This document shows, piece after piece, positions 52,755-61,429 of a stretch of 64,000 bases of DNA; position 1 is the stretch's first letter; each line of letters starts with the position of its first letter. The stretch comes from Elusimicrobiota bacterium (lineage in GTDB: Bacteria; Elusimicrobiota; Elusimicrobia; Elusimicrobiales; Elusimicrobiaceae). A program made the translations under genes and the position numbers. The stretch spans positions 1 to 64,000 of the forward strand of contig JAEWSL010000010.1 in the NCBI GenBank assembly GCA_023398295.1, in the 5' to 3' direction. The notes beneath the pieces were generated by a model. It was given only the letters and a program-made list of their open reading frames with translations. It had not been told where the DNA came from and did no database searches.

Positions 52755-53212
52755 TAAAATAACCTCTTTGAAAGCGATGCGGGCAGAGCCCGAACATCAA
52801 ATTTTACAGTCTTCGCAAGGTCTTTAACAAAAGGGACTTCATTTTCCGATAAATAAACCCCTTGCGAATATTCTTTTTTGCCTTCCTGATACTCCGTGTT
52901 TCCTACATTTACTTTCTCAAACTTTACGCCTTCTTTGATTAAAGAGGCCAAAGTTTCAAACCCGTCAATAAGCAAAAAAACTTTTTGCGGGTTTTGCCCC
53001 CCAAGATATCTGGCGGCGGACGTTTCGTCAAAAACGCGCAGCCCGTAAGAGGGCGGTAAAGCAAGTCTCAGCATTTTTTGCATAAGCGCGCTTGAAGCCG
53101 CTTCCCGCGATACTATGACCACTTCCTGCGCTTTAATCTGCGGCAGCCAGCTTTCCACCACCTGCCCGTGCAGCAATCTGTTGTCTATGCGCGTAAAAAT
53201 TATATCCATCAT
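52754..53212 (-). CDS. PTS mannose-family EIIB component
   Basis: A 152-residue cytoplasmic EIIB of the mannose/sorbose family. The phosphorylated His15 lies in FTRIDNRLLHGQVVESW, the hallmark N-terminal motif. It takes phosphate from the adjacent EIIA and phosphorylates the incoming sugar. It is 21 bp downstream of EIIA and overlaps EIIC by one base. Confidence 0.92.
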   Translation of the reverse strand: MMDIIFTRIDNRLLHGQVVESWLPQIKAQEVVIVSREAASSALMQKMLRLALPPSYGLRVFDETSAARYLGGQNPQKVFLLIDGFETLASLIKEGVKFEKVNVGNTEYQEGKKEYSQGVYLSENEVPFVKDLAKTVKFDVRALPASLSKRLF

Positions 53213-53233
53213 CGTGGCATCCCGCCGCCGCTT

Positions 53234-53629
53234 TTAACAGCATTGGCATCTTTCCGTTGCGTTGAAAACGGCTTTTTTGCCGTCTTCCAAAACCTTTTTG
53301 GCAAGGTCCCGAGCGTTAAGCTTTTCCCTGTTGTTAAGGGCGCAAAGAAGCATGCTTAAATTAAGCCCGCAGAGCACCTGCGTATTTTTACTCTCCTGCA
53401 AAGAACAGACCGCCATATTGCAGGCCGTCCCGCCGAAAGTGTCTGTAAGCACCAAAGTGCCTTTTGGCGAAGCGTTTTTTTTAACTTTGTCCGCCGTTTC
53501 CTGCAAATCTATCTTCCCGCTGACGCTTAATGCCAAAACGCTCTCTTTATCAAAAGCGCAGATGCGGGACGCCGTATCCAGCATAGCCTTAGCCAAACTG
53601 CCGTGTGAAATCAAAATAAGCTTTACCAT
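53234..53629 (-). CDS. PTS mannose-family EIIA component
   Basis: A 131-residue EIIA domain protein. His9 in [13 protein letters not shown] is the phosphorylated residue, and [14 protein letters not shown] is the conserved second motif near residue 65. The C-terminus ends in a Cys-rich CQCC of unknown use. It is a separate polypeptide rather than being fused to EIIB. Its start overlaps rapZ by 7 bp. Confidence 0.92.
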   Translation of the reverse strand: MVKLILISHGSLAKAMLDTASRICAFDKESVLALSVSGKIDLQETADKVKKNASPKGTLVLTDTFGGTACNMAVCSLQESKNTQVLCGLNLSMLLCALNNREKLNARDLAKKVLEDGKKAVFNATERCQCC

Positions 53630-54522
53630 ACTTCTTTTTTCTCTATGCCGATATCCCTGTGATATTCGGACACTTTATAACCTTTCTCCTGAAGATATGC
53701 CGCCATACTATGCGCCATAAAAACGCTTCTGTGGCGGCCGCCGCTGCAGCCAATGGCTATCGTCAAGTAAGATTTGCCCTCCTTAATATATTTGGGTATT
53801 AAGTAAACCAGCAAATCGGAATACTTCTTCAAAAAATTCTTCGCGTAAGGCGTTGACATTATGTATTCCGCCACTTCTTTATCAAGGCCTGTTTTCTCCC
53901 TCAGGGCGGCGACGTAATAGGGATTTGCCAAAAAGCGCACGTCTATGACGATATCTGCCTCCAGAGGAAGACCGTTTTTATAACCGAAGGAAACTATTGA
54001 AATTATCATTTCCTCCGAACGCTTTACCTCAAGAAGGCGCGATATCTTTTCCTTCAACTCGCCCAAAGTAAGATGGGAGGTGTTGATATCTTTATCGGCC
54101 ATTATTTTAAGAGGGTTAAGCAGACGGCGTTCTTTTTCTATAGCCGTCAAAAGCTGCTCCGCAAGAGGATGTTTGTGTTTCGTTTCCGAAAATCTGCGCA
54201 CAAGCACTTCGTTTGAGGCGTCTATAAAAAGCATTTTGGGGCTAAAGCCCTGTTTTATTATAGCCTCAAGCATAAGCGGCAGATCTTTTATGCCATCGCC
54301 GTCGCGCGCGTCTATGCCTAGAGCTATGTTTTTATAACGCTCGTGCTTTTTTATATGCTGCGCAAAAGCGGGAAGAAGGGCTACAGGCAGATTATCCACG
54401 CAGTAAAAACCAAAATCGCCCAGGATTTTTAACACCTGCGTTTTGCCCGCGCCGGAAATGCCGGTTATAATAAAAAGTTTCCCCTTTGTCTGCTGGGGAA
54501 TTAAAGCTTCATTTTCTTCCAT
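53623..54522 (-). CDS. rapZ: RapZ-family nucleotide-binding protein (YvcJ)
   Basis: A 299-residue protein with Walker [10 protein letters not shown] near residue 20, the conserved [29 protein letters not shown] and [17 protein letters not shown]. coli RapZ guides RNase E to the GlmZ small RNA; in other bacteria YvcJ links to metabolism or competence. The basic C-terminal tail needed for RNA binding in E. coli is only partly visible (about the last ten residues). It overlaps hprK by 14 bp. Confidence 0.93.
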   Translation of the reverse strand: MEENEALIPQQTKGKLFIITGISGAGKTQVLKILGDFGFYCVDNLPVALLPAFAQHIKKHERYKNIALGIDARDGDGIKDLPLMLEAIIKQGFSPKMLFIDASNEVLVRRFSETKHKHPLAEQLLTAIEKERRLLNPLKIMADKDINTSHLTLGELKEKISRLLEVKRSEEMIISIVSFGYKNGLPLEADIVIDVRFLANPYYVAALREKTGLDKEVAEYIMSTPYAKNFLKKYSDLLVYLIPKYIKEGKSYLTIAIGCSGGRHRSVFMAHSMAAYLQEKGYKVSEYHRDIGIEKKEVW

Positions 54523-55468
54523 TCTTCTGCCCTTTCATCTGCGAAAGCAGCCTTCTGCTGAACTCTTTTGCCGAACTTATACCCTGCCCTTTAAGCCTTT
54601 GATTTAAGGCGGCGACTTCAATAAGCACGGCCAAATTCCTGCCCGGGGTTACGGGGATTGTCAAAGAATTTACCTCCACCCCCAAAATATTGGCTTTTTG
54701 CTGCTCCACTCCCAAGCGGTCAATAACGCCGCCCTGCGGAGGAATTAAATTTACCTCCATATCAACGGAAGAGCTGTCTATAGAAGAGCCTATGCCAAAG
54801 AGCCTCTCCACATCAATTATGCCCATGCCGCGCACTTCCATAAAATGCCTAAGCATCGGCGGGCAAAAACCCAAAAGCGCGCCGCCACGCCTGCGCTGGA
54901 TTTCAACGACGTCATCGGCCACCAAAATATGCCCGCGCTTAATAAGCTCCAAGGCGCATTCGCTCTTGCCTATGCCGGCGTCGCCTTTTATAAGAACGCC
55001 CAGGCCCGATACCCTTACCAAAACGCCGTGCACATGCGTGCGCGGGGAAATGCAGTCGTCCAAATAACTGGTAAGCTCCGATACAAAGGACGCCGTGTCC
55101 AAGCTCGTGCTCAAAAGCGGCGTTTTGCCGTCTTTACAGGCCTGCTTTATGGCGGGCAAAATTTTCATTCCGGCCGTTACTATAACGCAGGGCACAAGCC
55201 CGCCCTTAAGCATTTTTCCTATATTGCCTTTAAGCGCGGCAAAAGGCTGCTTTGCGCAAAACGCATATTCCCCGCGGCCGATTATCTGTATAATTTCGGC
55301 GCGGTAGTTTTCCAAATGGCCGTCAAGCGCAAGGCCCGGACGGTTAAGAGCGGCTTTTGTAATTTCGCGCTTCAAGTTAGTTTTACCCGAGATTAGCTCA
55401 AGGCAAAGCTCTTTTTGCTTGTCCTGCAAAAGCTGTTCCACCGTCACGGTTCTGGCAAATTGGGACAC
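54509..55468 (-). CDS. hprK: HPr kinase/phosphorylase
   Basis: A 319-residue bifunctional enzyme that phosphorylates HPr on Ser46 and removes that phosphate. The C-terminal catalytic domain has the P-loop [13 protein letters not shown] near residue 160 and [10 protein letters not shown]. The HPrK signature is [16 protein letters not shown]. The N-terminal MurF-like domain spans residues 1-135. Together with Ser46 in the HPr of the same operon this supports catabolite-type control. It is 20 bp downstream of hpf. Confidence 0.95.
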   Translation of the reverse strand: MSQFARTVTVEQLLQDKQKELCLELISGKTNLKREITKAALNRPGLALDGHLENYRAEIIQIIGRGEYAFCAKQPFAALKGNIGKMLKGGLVPCVIVTAGMKILPAIKQACKDGKTPLLSTSLDTASFVSELTSYLDDCISPRTHVHGVLVRVSGLGVLIKGDAGIGKSECALELIKRGHILVADDVVEIQRRRGGALLGFCPPMLRHFMEVRGMGIIDVERLFGIGSSIDSSSVDMEVNLIPPQGGVIDRLGVEQQKANILGVEVNSLTIPVTPGRNLAVLIEVAALNQRLKGQGISSAKEFSRRLLSQMKGQKNGRK

Positions 55469-55488
55469 GTTAAACCTCGCCGCTTAAA

Positions 55489-56025
55489 TTATTTCTGCTT
55501 CACAGGCTGTATAAGCCCGTAAGTGCCGTCAAGCCTTTTGAAAATAAGGTTAATCTGCTTAGACTCTTCGTCTAAAAACATCCAAAAAGTGTATCCGAGC
55601 CTTTCCATTTCGTAGGCGGCGTCTTCAGGGTTCATAGGATAAACTTCAACCTGTTTGATGACCGAAAATTTGACGTCGTTTTGCGGAGCGTAAACCGCGC
55701 CGTAATAAGAAGCCAAATCTTCCTTTTTCATCTTCTTGCTTCTTACAATTTTGCTTTTTTCCTTCCTTATCTGCGCTTCAATTTTAAGAATTACGCCGTC
55801 TATGGATTTATAAAGGTCCTCTTCTACCGCTTTGGCGGTAAATTTATTCTTGCCGGCGTGTATGGTAAGTTCGGCGCGCTGGTTTATTTTCTTATCAACG
55901 CTGAGCACCGCTTCCGCCCAGGAGTTTTCATCAAAAAATTTATCCAGTTTATCCACTTTGCTTTGGGTAAAATCTTTTATGGCCTCCGTAAGCTTGATGT
56001 TCTTTGCGGTAATTTTAAGTTTCAT
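55489..56025 (-). CDS. hpf: Long ribosome hibernation promoting factor
   Basis: A 178-residue long HPF, which dimerises ribosomes to 100S in stationary phase. The N-terminal RaiA-type domain (1-105) contains ITAKNIKLTEAIKDFTQSK, and the C-terminal dimerisation domain carries NPEDAAYEMERLGYTFWMF and DGTYGLIQP. I set the start at 56025 because AAGGAGG lies directly upstream; the longer frame starts at 56043 without such a site. It is the first gene of the PTS/regulatory operon, a common order in bacteria with rpoN-hpf-hprK-rapZ clusters, though rpoN is absent here. Confidence 0.94.
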   Translation of the reverse strand: MKLKITAKNIKLTEAIKDFTQSKVDKLDKFFDENSWAEAVLSVDKKINQRAELTIHAGKNKFTAKAVEEDLYKSIDGVILKIEAQIRKEKSKIVRSKKMKKEDLASYYGAVYAPQNDVKFSVIKQVEVYPMNPEDAAYEMERLGYTFWMFLDEESKQINLIFKRLDGTYGLIQPVKQK

Positions 56026-56082
56026 AGATTCCTCCTTCCCCAAGCGCGTTGTTTCGCGCTTCCTATATATATTTATCTTTCT

Positions 56083-56111
56083 ATTAAATCATTTGTGCGC
56101 CCGTCTGTCAA
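56083..56111 (-). promoter_or_regulatory. Sigma-70 promoter of the hpf-to-ptsI operon
   Basis: On the minus strand a perfect TTGACA (56106-56111) and TTTAAT (56083-56088) are exactly 17 bp apart. The start would be near 56076. The leader contains a 7-bp hairpin (AAGCGCG/CGCGCTT, 56042-56061) immediately before the ribosome site, which might control hpf translation. Confidence 0.75.
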
Positions 56112-56120
56112 ATTGACGGG

Positions 56121-57023
56121 CTACTTAACAAGCAGCCGTATGGCGTTGGGACAGGCTTTGATTTCTATTCTCTCCGAACTCTGACGCACCTCCCCGTCAA
56201 TATGATATAAAAACGATCCGAAACAGTTTATGGAAGCCTGCTTTATCTGCAAAATGTTTGACGCGTTTATCGGGCTTACGCCAGGCATAAAAAAGTTAGG
56301 CAGCGCGCCAAGCAGTTTAAGCGTAGGCCCTTCCGTCATAACAATGTCCAAAAGACCGTCGTTAAGCTTGGCCTGGGGCGCAACGGTAAAATTACTGCCG
56401 TACTGTGTGCCGTTTGCCACGCTTAAAGTAAAAGGATATCCGCTTAAAACGCGGCCGTCATCTAAAGTAATCTCCGTATAAGCGGGCGCATAATTAAAAA
56501 ATTTGCTTATGCCTATCTTGAAATATTCCAGCCTGCCGCGGCCGCGCGCTTTGTTTTTCTGCGCGTTCTTTGCGCCCTGCGCGCCGCGCCGCGCAAACTC
56601 GGCGGCGACTTCGGCCTCAAAACCAAGGCCGGCTACGTTGATAAAATACTCTTTATCCACCATGCCTAAATCGCAGGGCAAATCCCTTAAAGACGCCAGA
56701 TATTTGCAGGCGGCGTCAAAATCGTCCAGCGGATAACCCAGCTGGCGCGCAAGCCCGTTGCCGCTGCCAAAAGGGATTATGCCCAGGGCGGTCTGAGTAC
56801 CGGCAAGACTTTGCACCGCTTCGTTTATAGTGCCGTCGCCGCCTGCTACTATAACCTGTGGGAAATTATAGCCCGCGGCCTCTTTTGCAAGTTCGCGCGC
56901 ATGGCCTGCGCCCTGCGTTAAAATAATTTGTGAAGAAGGAAAATTTGCCGCTATAGCTTTTTTCAAAGCATCTAAGCTGCCGTTTTTGCCGGCGGAAGGA
57001 TTTATAATAAATATTCTCTCCAT
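56121..57023 (-). CDS. Diacylglycerol/lipid kinase family protein (YegS/DagK type)
   Basis: A 300-residue soluble lipid kinase. The nucleotide-binding GGDGTINEAVQSL lies near residue 61 and PFGSGNGLARQLG near 90. NVAGLGFEAEVA follows, with a C-terminal beta-sandwich containing LNDGLLDIVM. It would phosphorylate diacylglycerol or a related lipid, recycling it into phospholipid synthesis. AAGGAG precedes the ATG. It is divergent from alaS, and the alaS -35 box lies directly beside its start codon. Confidence 0.9.
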   Translation of the reverse strand: MERIFIINPSAGKNGSLDALKKAIAANFPSSQIILTQGAGHARELAKEAAGYNFPQVIVAGGDGTINEAVQSLAGTQTALGIIPFGSGNGLARQLGYPLDDFDAACKYLASLRDLPCDLGMVDKEYFINVAGLGFEAEVAAEFARRGAQGAKNAQKNKARGRGRLEYFKIGISKFFNYAPAYTEITLDDGRVLSGYPFTLSVANGTQYGSNFTVAPQAKLNDGLLDIVMTEGPTLKLLGALPNFFMPGVSPINASNILQIKQASINCFGSFLYHIDGEVRQSSERIEIKACPNAIRLLVK

Positions 57024-57025
57024 TT

Positions 57026-57054
57026 TTGAACGCTCCTTACCAATATGATATACT
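57026..57054 (+). promoter_or_regulatory. Sigma-70 promoter of alaS
   Basis: TTGAAC (57026-57031) and TATACT (57049-57054) are exactly 17 bp apart. Transcription would begin near 57061, which supports the alaS start at 57077 and excludes the longer frame from 57026. No T-box-like leader fits in the remaining 16 bp. Confidence 0.72.
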
Positions 57055-57076
57055 TTATAATATTTTGAGGCGCTTT

Positions 57077-59701
57077 ATGAAGAGTTTGGAAATACGGGAA
57101 TCTTTCTTAAATTATTTCAAGGCAAAAGGGCTTACGATAGCGCCTTCAAGCCCGCTTGTTCCGCACGCGGATCCGACTTTGCTTTTTACCTCCGCCGGCA
57201 TGGTGCAGTTTAAGGCCAATTTTTTAGGGCTTAAAAAAAATCTTAAAAATGCGGCCACCGTGCAAAAATGTCTGCGCACTACCGATATAGATAATGTGGG
57301 CTTTACAAAAAGGCATCTCACCTTCTTTGAGATGCTGGGCAATTTTTCTTTCGGCGATTATTTTAAGAAGGAAGCCATTGTGTGGGCCTGGGATTTCCTC
57401 ACCAAAGAACTGGGGCTTGATAAAGAACGCCTTTATGTAAGCATTTACAAAGGCGGCATTGCCCCGCGCGACGAAGAAGCCTATAATATTTGGTCAAAGA
57501 TACTTGATAAAGAACGTATCTTTGAGTTTGGCGAGGCCGATAATTTTTGGACTATGGGCCCCACAGGCCCCTGCGGCCCCTGCTCCGAAATTTACTACGA
57601 CTTTGGCGAAAAAAACGCCTGCCCCCATTGCAAAGACAAAAAAATAGCCTGCGACTGCGGCCGCTACGTTGAAATTTGGAATTTAGTCTTTACCCAGTTT
57701 AACCGTCTTGAAGACGGCTCTCTTGAAGCCCTGCCGCAGAAAAATATTGACACCGGTATGGGCCTTGAGCGTCTTGCCATGGTTATGCAAAACGCCGATA
57801 ATCCCTTTGATACCGACTTATTTTTGCCCATAGCAGAGCATGCTAAAAAAATACTGGAAATTAAGGGCAAAAATAAGCTTGAAAATACCGCCTTAAGAAT
57901 TATAGCCGACCATGTGCGCGCGGCCGTATTTCTTATCTCGGAAGGCGTTTTGCCCTCAAACGAGGGCCGCGGATATATATTGCGCCGCCTTATAAGGCGC
58001 GCTGCGCGCTACGGCAGGCTTATGGGCAGAAGCTCCCCTTTTATGTGGGAACTTGTGCCGACGGTAATTTCAGTATTTCAGAACATTTATCCCGAACTTG
58101 TTTCAAATATCGTACATATACAAAACACGCTTAAGACGGAAGGCAACGCTTTCTACAGAACCTTAAACGACGGCGAGCAAAGACTGCAGGAAATTATTAA
58201 AAGCGGCGCAAAACAGGTAAGCGGCGAAGAAGCTTTTTATTTATATGAAACTTACGGGTTTCCTCTTGAACTTACAAAAGAGATTTTGGCGCAAAAGAAG
58301 ATTTCTCTTGACGAGCAGGGCTTTTACGCCGCGCAGGAGAAAGCAAAAGAATGTTCCAAAACACAATGCGACGAGTTTGAAAAAGAAAAAGTTTTAACCG
58401 TCCAAAAGCTTGAAAGCAGCCTGGCGGCTACCAAATTTGTCGGCTACGAAACTTTGCAGACTAAATCTAAAATTCTGGCTTTGTTAAACAAACAGTACCA
58501 GCCCGTTGAGGCGCTTACAAAAGAAGGCTACGTCATTTTTGACCGAACGCCTTTTTACGCAGAGTGCGGCGGACAGGTGGGCGACATCGGCACCGTTGAG
58601 ATTAACGAGGAAAATTCCGCCCGCGTGCAGGACACGCAAAAGCCGCTTGATAAATTGTATCTTCATAAAATAAGCGTAATTACCGGCGCAATTAAGATGG
58701 GCGACGTTGTTAACGCAAAAGTTGATGCTATGACGCGCCTTCTTACTTCGGCCAATCACACCGCCGTGCACGTGATAAATTACGCGCTTAAAAAAGTGCT
58801 TGGGCCGCAGGTAAGGCAGGCGGGCAGCCACGTTAATTCAGAAAGGCTGCGTTTTGATTACACCTGTTCCAAAACGCCCTCGCCAATGGATTTTTTGGCC
58901 ATATGGACGGAAGCAAATAATATAGTTATGCAGAGCTATCCCGTTTGGATAGAAGAACGCCCGTTAAGCGACGCAAAAAAGTTTGGCGCCACCGTTCTTT
59001 TGGGCGAGCATTACGCCGATCCCGCGCGCTTTATTCTTATTAACAGGGAAGGATTTTCAAACCCGCAGGATAAAATAAGCCTTGAACTCTGCGGCGGCAC
59101 ACACGTAAAGAACACCATAGAAATTATGGCGATAAGAATTTTGAAAGAATTTGCCGTATCATCGGGAGTAAGAAGAATTGAGGCTACGGCTTCTTTCAGC
59201 GCGGTGGAATATCTAAAAATGTATGCAAACAGCTCTACGCTTGCCTGCAAGATGCTGGGCACTTCGGTAGAAGAGCTTTGTCCCAAAGTTGAGAAACTTA
59301 TAAACTCCGAGCGCGAACTTAAAAAGGAAATCGCCCGCCTTAAAAAACAGCTTTTAAGCGGCGCGGCCGACAGTTCGCTGCAAAAAGAATTTACCCTAAA
59401 AGACGGCGCGGCCTTAATTGCCTTTAACGCGCAAAATACAGAAATAAAAGAACTGCGCACGCTTAGCGATAATATGGCCGATAAAAACCCAAAGAAAGTA
59501 ATTTTAATTGCAACCGACGGCGAGGGTAAAAAATCTTTCGTCGTAAAAAGCTATGAAGGCGGCCCAGACGCGGGCGCTTTGGCAAAGCAAATTTCGGCCC
59601 TGATAAACGGGCGCGGCGGCGGCAAACAAAGCTTTGCGCAAGGCGGCGGCGAGGCTTTGGCTTGGCAGGATTTCGTTGCAAAACTCTCCGAACTTTCTTA
59701 G
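57077..59701 (+). CDS. alaS: Alanyl-tRNA synthetase
   Basis: Charges tRNA-Ala and edits misacylation. The class II catalytic domain (from FLNYFKAKGLT) has motif 2 around RTTDIDNVGFTKRHLTFFEM and motif 3 in GMGLERLAMVMQ. The editing domain shows ANHTAVHVINYALKK for the HxxxH zinc site and CGGTHVKNT, and a C-Ala oligomerisation domain rich in Gly ends the protein. An insertion with Cys pairs (ACPHCKDKKIACDC) in the catalytic domain may bind an extra zinc. I chose 57077 (874 residues) because GAGG lies just upstream and the promoter fits. Confidence 0.96.
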   Translation: MKSLEIRESFLNYFKAKGLTIAPSSPLVPHADPTLLFTSAGMVQFKANFLGLKKNLKNAATVQKCLRTTDIDNVGFTKRHLTFFEMLGNFSFGDYFKKEAIVWAWDFLTKELGLDKERLYVSIYKGGIAPRDEEAYNIWSKILDKERIFEFGEADNFWTMGPTGPCGPCSEIYYDFGEKNACPHCKDKKIACDCGRYVEIWNLVFTQFNRLEDGSLEALPQKNIDTGMGLERLAMVMQNADNPFDTDLFLPIAEHAKKILEIKGKNKLENTALRIIADHVRAAVFLISEGVLPSNEGRGYILRRLIRRAARYGRLMGRSSPFMWELVPTVISVFQNIYPELVSNIVHIQNTLKTEGNAFYRTLNDGEQRLQEIIKSGAKQVSGEEAFYLYETYGFPLELTKEILAQKKISLDEQGFYAAQEKAKECSKTQCDEFEKEKVLTVQKLESSLAATKFVGYETLQTKSKILALLNKQYQPVEALTKEGYVIFDRTPFYAECGGQVGDIGTVEINEENSARVQDTQKPLDKLYLHKISVITGAIKMGDVVNAKVDAMTRLLTSANHTAVHVINYALKKVLGPQVRQAGSHVNSERLRFDYTCSKTPSPMDFLAIWTEANNIVMQSYPVWIEERPLSDAKKFGATVLLGEHYADPARFILINREGFSNPQDKISLELCGGTHVKNTIEIMAIRILKEFAVSSGVRRIEATASFSAVEYLKMYANSSTLACKMLGTSVEELCPKVEKLINSERELKKEIARLKKQLLSGAADSSLQKEFTLKDGAALIAFNAQNTEIKELRTLSDNMADKNPKKVILIATDGEGKKSFVVKSYEGGPDAGALAKQISALINGRGGGKQSFAQGGGEALAWQDFVAKLSELS

Positions 59702-59705
59702 TTTG

Positions 59706-59727
59706 CGCGCCAACGGCGCGTTCTTTT
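59706..59727 (+). terminator. Probable terminator of alaS
   Basis: CGCGCC and GGCGCG pair around an AAC loop and run into TTCTTTT, directly after the alaS stop. The T-run doubles as the start of repeat copy 4. Confidence 0.5.
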
Positions 59728-60249
59728 GGTTGTGCGCTCAGGCGCACCCTGGGCAAATAAGCTAATTTACGCAACGTCCAAACTTCGTTTTCCCAGTTAA
59801 AAGACAAAAACTACAACGGAATAGTGGAAGATTGCTTCCGAGTGTCGGCAATTTGGGAGGACATTGTCCTTCCAAATTGCCGACCTCGCGCAAAGACGGC
59901 ACTAATTAACAACGGCAAAGCGCGCTGTCCGTACGTGTTAGTGCGCACGCAGTTGACTTGGCCGTTCGTTAAACGCTCATTTGTGCCAAGATGTCGCGAT
60001 TTTTCAAGTTTGAGGCAAATTTGCGTTTGACCTGAAGGCCGCGTGGATACTTGAAGCTTGTTTGTTCCTCTGCCACGCGGACTGGTCCCGCCGCGTTTTA
60101 ACTCTTCTGTTTAATTGTAAATGCGAAGCTTGGCATTTGCCTTGCTTAGCTTATTTGTTGAACGTGCGCCCAAGCGCACAGCCAAAAGAATGAAAAATTG
60201 TGCGCACGATACTATCTGCCTCTTACACCATATGCCGTTAGTCGTTGTC
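59721..60249. repeat. Intergenic inverted-repeat element, copy 4 (about 530 bp, left end shortened)
   Basis: The right end (60194-60249) carries the family terminus in inverted orientation: AAAATTGTGCGCACG, then TTACACCATATGCCGTTA. The left side lacks the outermost 40 bp and begins with the subterminal module TTCTTTTGGTTGTGCGC and the hairpin GTGCGC-TCAG-GCGCAC. Inside lie a nearly perfect 19-bp hairpin (59844-59884), a pair CCGCGTGG/CCACGCGG (60039-60046 with 60073-60080) and the palindromic AAATGCGAAGCTTGGCATTT. GATTGCTTC and CTCGCGCAA flank the 19-bp hairpin. No gene is evident in the whole alaS to tRNA-Tyr interval. Confidence 0.82.
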
Positions 60250-60280
60250 GTTATATATCTATCAATTGAAACCCATTATT

Positions 60281-60289
60281 TGTTATAAT
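60281..60289 (+). promoter_or_regulatory. Extended -10 promoter of tRNA-Tyr
   Basis: TGTTATAAT (TGN-TATAAT) lies 63 bp before the tRNA, predicting a start near 60296 and a leader of about 57 nt that would be trimmed. A TTGAAA 12 bp upstream is too close to be its -35 box. Confidence 0.55.
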
Positions 60290-60352
60290 CTATATATCGG
60301 ATTACCCGTCCGTCGGTGTTTTTTGCCCCCTAAAAAGGTAAAATATAGATAA

Positions 60353-60435
60353 GGTTGGGTGGCTGAGCGGTCAAAAGCAACGGTCTGTAAAACCGTCGGG
60401 CTTGCCCTACATAGGTTCGAATCCTATCCCAACCA
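60353..60435 (+). tRNA. tRNA-Tyr (anticodon GTA)
   Basis: An 83-nt tRNA with a long variable arm, as in bacterial tRNA-Tyr. The acceptor stem is GGTTGGG/CCCAACC, and the D arm contains TGGCTGAGCGGTC. The anticodon stem-loop ACGGT-CTGTAAA-ACCGT carries GTA at 60387-60389. The variable arm is CGGGCTTGCCC-like and the T arm ATAGG-TTCGAAT-CCTAT. The CCA end is not encoded after the discriminator A. Confidence 0.97.
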
Positions 60436-60527
60436 ATTTTAACGCCGAAATTTTCGCGCCGTGGTAGCGCGCAAATATTCTGTTTAATAGGACCCGAGTC
60501 AAATCCTATAAAAACAAAAGGTACAAA

Positions 60528-60950
60528 ATGAGCAAAACTTACTTACCTTCCGTTCAGGAAGCAGAAGCACAAAGAAAATGGCATCACATAGATGCCGACG
60601 GCAAGACTTTAGGCAGGCTTGCCACTCAGCTGGCGGTCTTCTTAATGGGCAAGCATAAAAAGACTTTTACCCCTAACATGGACTGCGGAGATTTTGTCGT
60701 AGTTACAAACGCGGCTAAAATCAAAGTTACCGGCAAAAAGGCGGAGCAGAAAGTTTATTTCTCCCACTCCGGCTACGCAAAGGGCGCAAAAGAAGTCCCT
60801 TTTAACAGACTTATGGAAAACAATCCCGCTAAAGTAATTGAGCATGCCGTTTTCCGTATGTTGGACAATAATAAACTGCGCGCCAAGAGAATGAAACGCC
60901 TGAGAATCTTCGCCGGCGAAGAACATTCTTTTGCAGACAGGTTAAAATAA
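60528..60950 (+). CDS. rplM: 50S ribosomal protein L13
   Basis: A 140-residue L13 of the large subunit. Conserved stretches are WHHIDADGKTLGRLATQLA, LMGKHKKTFTPNMDCGDFVV and KVYFSHSGYAKG. It is followed by rpsI after 12 bp, the universal bacterial rplM-rpsI pair. The 92-bp leader after the tRNA contains a weak hairpin (ATAGGA/TCCTAT, 60487-60509) that might serve autoregulation; that is speculative. AAAGG lies 7 nt before the ATG. It may be co-transcribed with tRNA-Tyr. Confidence 0.97.
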   Translation: MSKTYLPSVQEAEAQRKWHHIDADGKTLGRLATQLAVFLMGKHKKTFTPNMDCGDFVVVTNAAKIKVTGKKAEQKVYFSHSGYAKGAKEVPFNRLMENNPAKVIEHAVFRMLDNNKLRAKRMKRLRIFAGEEHSFADRLK

Positions 60951-60962
60951 AAGGTGGATTTT

Positions 60963-61358
60963 ATGACACAAAACAAACAAATCAAAACGGGAAGGAGAAA
61001 AACTTCCGTTGCGCAAGCGTCCCTTTCAAAAGGCACGGGCAAGATAACCGTAAACGCTAAACCGTTGGCGGAATATTTTGCCGGCTGCGAAAGACATCAA
61101 AATACCGCAGCTTCCCCCTTGGCCGAACTTAAGGCCGATAAAAATTTTGACGTTACAGTCAAAGTTCAGGGCGGGGGCATTTCTTCTCAGGCGGGCGCGG
61201 TGCGCCACGCTATTTCCCGCGCGTTAAGCGTCTTGGGAGATGAGAACAGAAAAGTCCTCAAGAAAGCGGGGTTCCTCACAAGGGATCCGCGTATGGTGGA
61301 AAGAAAGAAGCCCGGCCAGCCTAAGGCGAGAAGGCGCTTCCAATTCTCCAAACGTTAA
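60963..61358 (+). CDS. rpsI: 30S ribosomal protein S9
   Basis: A 131-residue S9 of the small subunit. TGRRKTSVAQASLSKGTGKI opens the fold, GGGISSQAGAVRHAISRAL is the conserved core, and the C-terminus KKPGQPKARRRFQFSKR reaches the ribosomal P site. The ATG at 60963 is used because AAGGTGG (60951-60957) is well placed in front of it; a GTG at 60954 lies inside that ribosome site and is rejected. Confidence 0.97.
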   Translation: MTQNKQIKTGRRKTSVAQASLSKGTGKITVNAKPLAEYFAGCERHQNTAASPLAELKADKNFDVTVKVQGGGISSQAGAVRHAISRALSVLGDENRKVLKKAGFLTRDPRMVERKKPGQPKARRRFQFSKR

Positions 61359-61373
61359 TCTTTCATATACGGC

Positions 61374-61407
61374 AAAAAGCCCGCGCTCAAAGCGCGGGCT
61401 TTTTTTG
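61374..61407. terminator. Bidirectional terminator between rpsI and the EamA transporter
   Basis: AAGCCCGCGCT pairs with AGCGCGGGCTT around a 3-nt loop, followed by seven T on the plus strand and preceded by a run of A, so it can serve both convergent genes. Confidence 0.88.
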
Positions 61408-61429
61408 CGCCTGCCAAATTTACGCCAAA

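Noticed and set aside
55489..56111. Sigma-54 dependent control of the hpf-PTS operon
   Set aside because: Related clusters carry rpoN, but here the upstream region has a consensus sigma-70 promoter, no GG-N10-GC pair was seen, and rpoN is absent from the window.
57026..57076. Longer N-terminus for alaS
   Set aside because: This segment is the promoter itself (TTGAAC, 17 bp, TATACT); the ATG at 57077 has a ribosome site and begins at the normal AlaS N-terminus.
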